A stretch of DNA of 17,144 bases from Halolacustris sp051744345. GTDB lineage: Bacteria; Actinomycetota; Humimicrobiia; Humimicrobiales; Humimicrobiaceae. Below the pieces are notes generated by a model. That model did no database searches, was not told where the DNA came from, and saw nothing but the letters and a program-made list of their open reading frames with translations. The stretch covers positions 1-17,144 of the forward strand of contig JBNJCW010000044.1 in NCBI GenBank assembly GCA_051744345.1, in the 5' to 3' direction. The stretch's first letter is position 1. The number at the start of each line of letters is the position of its first letter. A program made the position numbers and the translations under genes. Shown here in pieces: positions 13,636 through 17,144 of the stretch.

Positions 13636-14609
13636 TTCTATATTTTCCCTTAAACAGGATAATAATTCTTATGGCTGCGGTCCTGCTTGACCTGGTTTTT
13701 GGGGATCCACAGTCCAGGTTCCATCCCATTGTGGCCGCAGGCAGGCTAATTTGTTTTCTGGAAAGAAAGCTCCTAAAAGAAGAAGGCAGCAGAAAAAGAG
13801 CAAAAGGTTTTATTCTTGTAGCTGCAGTCTGCCTGGCTGCAGGCATCATCTCTTATGGAATTGTATATTTTTCTTTCAGCTTAAATATTTTAATGGGAAA
13901 TGCGGTTTCAGCCATACTCCTTTATTTCCTTCTCTGCAGCAAGAGCCTGTACAAGCACGGCATAAGGGTTTACAGGCAGCTTGAAGGAGAAGATATTGGA
14001 AAGTCAAGGATAGCGCTGCAGCGCATGGTCAGCCGCCGGACAGAAAAGCTGGGGAGGGAGGATATTATAAGGGGGGCTGTGGAAAGCATATCGGAAAATA
14101 CCTCTGATGGTATAACCGCACCTCTCTTCTACTACCTTATAGGGGGGATACCCCTGGCAGCGGTCTATAAAGCAGTTAACACCCTTGACTCCATGGTGGG
14201 ATACAGGACCGAAAAATACAGGGACTTCGGGTACTTTTCTGCCCGTTTTGACGATATCCTGAATTATGTTCCTGCAAGGATTACCGCGCTTATCAGCTCG
14301 CTTTTAAGCTTTACTGTTGGGGGGAGCTTTAAGGCAAGCCTGGATGCGGTAAAAAAATATGCTTCCAGGCATAAAAGTCCCAACAGCGGTTATCCCGAGG
14401 CTGCTTTTGCAGGGGCACTGGGGGTAAGGTTGGGGGGAGCGGGCTATTATTTTAACCAGATGGTATTTTTGCCTTATATTGGGAAAAAATCAAGGGACTT
14501 TGAGGCCGCAGACATAAAAAAAGCTCTGAAACTGTCTATTGCCAATATGGCGTCCTTTATGTTTATAATTATAGCTGTATATACCGGTATATACTTTTTA
14601 TTTTACTAA
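13632..14609 (+). CDS. cbiB: Adenosylcobinamide-phosphate synthase CbiB (integral membrane)
   Basis: A 325-residue membrane protein that attaches aminopropanol phosphate to adenosylcobyric acid. The conserved parts are LLDLVFGDPQSRFHPIVAAGRLI (about residues 18-40) and SENTSDGITAPLFYYLIGG (154-172). NTLDSMVGYRTEKYRDFGY and ARFDDILNYVPARITALI follow. Hydrophobic helices occur around 10-22, 60-82, 86-104 and at the C-terminus (about 302-325), consistent with the family. Its length is normal. The start overlaps the cobD stop (ATGA), so it is translationally coupled, and its substrate is the product of the preceding enzyme. It should act in the cytoplasmic membrane. Confidence 0.95.
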   Translation: MILYFPLNRIIILMAAVLLDLVFGDPQSRFHPIVAAGRLICFLERKLLKEEGSRKRAKGFILVAAVCLAAGIISYGIVYFSFSLNILMGNAVSAILLYFLLCSKSLYKHGIRVYRQLEGEDIGKSRIALQRMVSRRTEKLGREDIIRGAVESISENTSDGITAPLFYYLIGGIPLAAVYKAVNTLDSMVGYRTEKYRDFGYFSARFDDILNYVPARITALISSLLSFTVGGSFKASLDAVKKYASRHKSPNSGYPEAAFAGALGVRLGGAGYYFNQMVFLPYIGKKSRDFEAADIKKALKLSIANMASFMFIIIAVYTGIYFLFY

Positions 14610-14626
14610 CGGAAAGGCTTACAGGA

Positions 14627-15646
14627 ATGAAGGCAGCAGTTCTGGGTGCTGGATATATGGGAGGTGCCATTACCTTTCCATTAGCAGACAATGGGGTGGA
14701 GGTTAACCTCTGGGGAACCTGGCTGGATGACGGCATTATGTCAAAATTGAGGGCCGGAACCCACCCTAAACTAAACAAATCCCTGCCTGCGGGGGTAGAG
14801 CTTTTTTTATCCACCCAGCTCCAGCAGGCGGTGGACGGTGTGGATGCTGTGTTTATGGCTGTTTCCAGTGAGGGGTTTTTGCCTGTTTTTTCAAAGTTTA
14901 TCCAATGCAGAGATATAGAGGGCCAGACGGTTTTTGCCCTTACCAAAGGGCTGGTAGAATACCGCGGCAGGATAGAAAGGATAAGCGAGGCAGCCTTGGG
15001 TATGTATGGGGAAAGGTTTGGCAGAAAGCTTCCCTGGGTATCGGTAGGGGGGCCGGTAAAGGCAGTGGAGCTGGCCAGCCATATTCCCACTTTAAGCGTA
15101 TACGCTGTAAGCGGGGCCACAGGTTTTAAGAAAGGCAGTTTCCAAACCCCTTATTACAGGATCAGCAGACAAAAAGATGTATGCGGGGTTGAGCTGTGCT
15201 CTGCGTTTAAAAATGTATATGCTATTTCCCTGGGCATATGTGATGGGCTTTATTCTGGACAGGGAAAAGAATACCATAATTTCAGCTCCCTTCTGTTTAA
15301 CCAGGCAGCAGAAGAACTAAAGGAGATAGTAGGCGCAGCCGGGGGAAACAAAGATACGGCTTATGGGGGAGCAGGAATAGGGGATTTGTATGTTACCTCA
15401 CAGTCAGGCAGAAACAGGCGGTATGGAGAGCTGGTGGGAAAGGGAGCTGGGCCGGATAAGGCCTACCGGGAGATGTTTTTAGCCCAGGAGATTGCAGAGG
15501 GCTACCATGCGCTGAAGCTTGGCTATGATTATGTAAAAAGACTGGGCATAGAAAACAGGCTGCCTCTTTTCGGCAGCCTGTATGACATAATATATAGATT
15601 TGGTGACCCCCGTAAAACATTGACTGCTTACACGGCCGGCCTGTAA
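14627..15646 (+). CDS. GpsA-like NAD(P)-dependent glycerol-3-phosphate dehydrogenase family protein
   Basis: A 339-residue Rossmann dehydrogenase. GAGYMG (7-12) binds the nucleotide. LTKGL (Lys107), GGPVKAVE (141-148), FKNVYAIS with the catalytic Lys195, GGAGIGDLYVT (247-257) and SGRNRRYG (260-267) match the GpsA family block by block. It is diverged: canonical GPSFA is replaced by GPVKA. GpsA reduces dihydroxyacetone phosphate to sn-glycerol 3-phosphate for phospholipids. Here it follows cbiB by 17 bp with no terminator and so should share riboswitch control, which is odd for a lipid gene. It may be ordinary GpsA or act on another phosphorylated hydroxyacid or ketone. GGAAAGG lies nine bases before the ATG. 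Its stop abuts the convergent gene. Confidence 0.85.
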   Translation: MKAAVLGAGYMGGAITFPLADNGVEVNLWGTWLDDGIMSKLRAGTHPKLNKSLPAGVELFLSTQLQQAVDGVDAVFMAVSSEGFLPVFSKFIQCRDIEGQTVFALTKGLVEYRGRIERISEAALGMYGERFGRKLPWVSVGGPVKAVELASHIPTLSVYAVSGATGFKKGSFQTPYYRISRQKDVCGVELCSAFKNVYAISLGICDGLYSGQGKEYHNFSSLLFNQAAEELKEIVGAAGGNKDTAYGGAGIGDLYVTSQSGRNRRYGELVGKGAGPDKAYREMFLAQEIAEGYHALKLGYDYVKRLGIENRLPLFGSLYDIIYRFGDPRKTLTAYTAGL

Positions 15647-17041
15647 TTATTCTACCCGGCTTTCTCTCAGCCTGAAAAGCTCAGGCATGTATTCTCTTAC
15701 CAGCTGTTCCATTTCTGCGTCACCTATTACTGTGGTACGGTGGTTTTCCTCATACTCATTATCTACCCATTCCTTTATCTTTTTTACCTTGGGGTCTTTT
15801 TTATCAATCTTTCTTTCGTCTCTGAGCATGAAGTAGCCGTTCAGCCAGGCGGCAATTCCTGCCAGGCCTGAATGTGCATCTATTACTACCGTAGGCGGTT
15901 TGCCTAAAATCTTCTTCGTATCGAATATGTTATATATCTCTTCATCCTTTAGCAGACCGTCAGCATGGATGCCTGCCCGTGTTGAATTAAATGCCCTTCC
16001 CACAAACGGGGTCCTGGGCGGTATCTCATAATCCAGCTCATTTTCAAAAAAATCAGCTATATCGGTTATTACCTGCAGGTTCATTCCGTAATCCTGCCCT
16101 TTGAGCTGAACAAATTCTACAGCCATTGATTCCAGGGGAGTATTCCCCGTCCGCTCTCCTATACCCAGCAGAGAGGTATTAACCGATGCTGCCCCGTACA
16201 GCCATGCGTTAACCGAGTTGGTAACTGCACTGTAAAAGTCATTGTGGCCGTGCCATTCCAGCCATTCTGAGGGTACCTCGCCATAGTTTACCAGCCCATA
16301 TATGATCTGGGGCACACTCCTGGGAAGCGCTACTCCCTGTATGGATACACCCAGCCCCAGGGTATCGCAGGCCCTTATTTTAACCGGGCTTTTTGTCTGG
16401 GAAGCCAACTCCATCAGCTGGTTGACAAATGGCAGTACAAAGCCATAGAAATCCGCCCTGGTGATATCCTCCAGATGGCACCTGGGGATTATCCCTGCTT
16501 CCAGGGCATCGCTTACCACTCCCAGATAGGCCTTTATTGCCTGTGACCGGTTCATGTTAAGTTTTTTAAATATGTGGTAGTCTGAACAGGAAACCAGAAT
16601 CCCTGTTTCTTTTATGCCCAGGTTCTTTACAATCTCAAAGTCTTCTTTTTTTGCCCTGATCCATGATGAAATACGGGGGTACTGATATCCCTTTTCCATA
16701 CATTTTTGGACCGCTTCCTTGTCTTTTTTTGAGTACACAAAGAACTCAGACTGCCTTATTACCCCTGACCCGTTATCCAGCTGGTGCAGCAAATCATAAA
16801 TGCGGCTTATCTGATCTACGGTATAGGGTGATCTTGCCTGCTGCCCGTCACGGAATGTAGTGTCTGTAATATAAAGTTTTTCAGGAATATTCATGGGGAC
16901 AATCCGGTGATTGAATACAATTTTAGGTATCTCCGTGTAAGGGTAGAAATTCCGGAAAAGGTTGGGTTTTTCCACATCCCTGAAATTATATTCAATTTCC
17001 TGCATTCTTGTTTTTTTATTGTATCTTACGTTGCTCTCCAT
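15647..17041 (-). CDS. DRE-TIM metallolyase, probable Re-citrate synthase / homocitrate synthase-like
   Basis: A 464-residue acyl-CoA-dependent aldol-condensing enzyme of the isopropylmalate/homocitrate synthase superfamily. The catalytic DTTFRDGQQAR (60-70) supplies metal ligand Asp and the Arg-Asp pair. HGHND (264-268) gives the two His metal ligands. GERTGNTPLE (295-304) is the family signature. It has an N-terminal extension of about 50 residues (NFYPYTEIPKIVFNHRIVPM) before the barrel and no LeuA-type leucine-binding domain. From memory, this layout and length resemble Re-citrate synthases of Clostridium kluyveri and Dehalococcoides, which make citrate from oxaloacetate and acetyl-CoA. 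Homocitrate or another 2-oxoacid product remains possible. An AGG nine bases upstream is a weak ribosome site. Confidence 0.8.
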   Translation of the reverse strand: MESNVRYNKKTRMQEIEYNFRDVEKPNLFRNFYPYTEIPKIVFNHRIVPMNIPEKLYITDTTFRDGQQARSPYTVDQISRIYDLLHQLDNGSGVIRQSEFFVYSKKDKEAVQKCMEKGYQYPRISSWIRAKKEDFEIVKNLGIKETGILVSCSDYHIFKKLNMNRSQAIKAYLGVVSDALEAGIIPRCHLEDITRADFYGFVLPFVNQLMELASQTKSPVKIRACDTLGLGVSIQGVALPRSVPQIIYGLVNYGEVPSEWLEWHGHNDFYSAVTNSVNAWLYGAASVNTSLLGIGERTGNTPLESMAVEFVQLKGQDYGMNLQVITDIADFFENELDYEIPPRTPFVGRAFNSTRAGIHADGLLKDEEIYNIFDTKKILGKPPTVVIDAHSGLAGIAAWLNGYFMLRDERKIDKKDPKVKKIKEWVDNEYEENHRTTVIGDAEMEQLVREYMPELFRLRESRVE

Positions 17042-17043
17042 AT

Positions 17044-17079
17044 AACCTGGTTTACAAAACCCACCAAAAATGACAGGTT
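17044..17079 (-). repeat. Inverted repeats between leader ORF and metallolyase start
   Basis: AACCTG (17044-17049) is complementary to CAGGTT (17074-17079), and GGTTT (17049-17053) to AAACC (17057-17061) across a 3-base loop. The two pairings overlap at one base. They cover the end of the leader ORF and the ribosome site of the metallolyase gene and could modulate its translation. Confidence 0.35.
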
Positions 17080-17120
17080 TTGAAGGTAGCCTTTCTTCTA
17101 CCTGCCTGATGGTTAAACAT
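17052..17120 (-). CDS. Possible 22-residue leader peptide upstream of the metallolyase gene
   Basis: A minus-strand ATG at 17120 has a strong ribosome site (AGAGGAG, four bases upstream) and runs 22 codons to a TAA at 17054-17052, ten bases before the metallolyase ATG. The peptide is basic and ends CHFWWVL, with two adjacent Trp codons. Its ribosome site is better than that of the gene it precedes. It may be a leader or coupling ORF, or simply chance; no relative is known to me. Confidence 0.3.
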   Translation of the reverse strand: MFNHQAGRRKATFKTCHFWWVL

Positions 17121-17144
17121 TTAGCTCCTCTCGACCAGTTCTAA

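Noticed and set aside
1..17144. CRISPR arrays, tRNA or rRNA genes, insertion sequences
   Set aside because: I saw no spaced repeats, clover-leaf sequences, rRNA segments, transposase or integrase motifs on either strand.

Overview
The window reads as a chromosomal segment of an anaerobic, probably monoderm bacterium. Two exported proteins carry lipoprotein signals, there is an L,D-transpeptidase, and arginine and isoleucine are mostly AGG/AGA and ATA. A cobalamin-salvage operon and a DRE-TIM metallolyase resembling anaerobe Re-citrate synthases fit an anaerobic lifestyle. I cannot fix the phylum from the sequence; a Firmicutes-, Chloroflexota- or deep Actinomycetota-like lineage is possible.

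Layout. (1) 1-1180: the 3' end of an unrecognised gene, then a 1,047-bp unit. That unit starts with a 112-bp near-identical copy of the 3' end of the downstream ABC permease gene and carries a DUF433/DUF5615 (PIN-like) two-gene module, the kind of pair predicted to be a toxin-antitoxin system. (2) 1182-5178, minus strand: a tightly overlapping operon padR > MacA-like lipoprotein adaptor > MacB/LolD-like ATPase > MacB-like permease, with a readable promoter and an imperfect palindrome just before padR. (3) 5342-10180, plus strand: enolase with its own promoter and a nested hairpin terminator, a LacI-family regulator, an Fpg/Nei glycosylase, an HD-domain protein, and a lipoprotein L,D-transpeptidase. 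(4) 10307-11177: a gene graveyard holding two signalling genes broken by A-tract frameshifts and deletions, both ending in recognisable HD-GYP tails. (5) 11243-15646: a cobalamin riboswitch with a clear terminator, then cobT, a cobD/cobC-type aminotransferase, cbiB and a GpsA-like dehydrogenase, all plus strand and spaced 18 nt or less. (6) 15647-17041, minus strand: the metallolyase gene, whose stop codon abuts the stop of the GpsA-like gene with no gap; a possible 22-residue leader ORF lies upstream of it.

How they work together. Region 2 is a self-contained efflux or export system with its own regulator. Region 5 is a B12-feedback-controlled unit for the late steps of cobalamin assembly: linker synthesis, linker attachment and lower-ligand activation. 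The GpsA-like member is the unexplained passenger. The most unusual structure is the small toxin-antitoxin-like module bracketed by a duplicated permease 3' end, which looks like a mini-element or a recombination footprint. The rest of the window is fairly ordinary.
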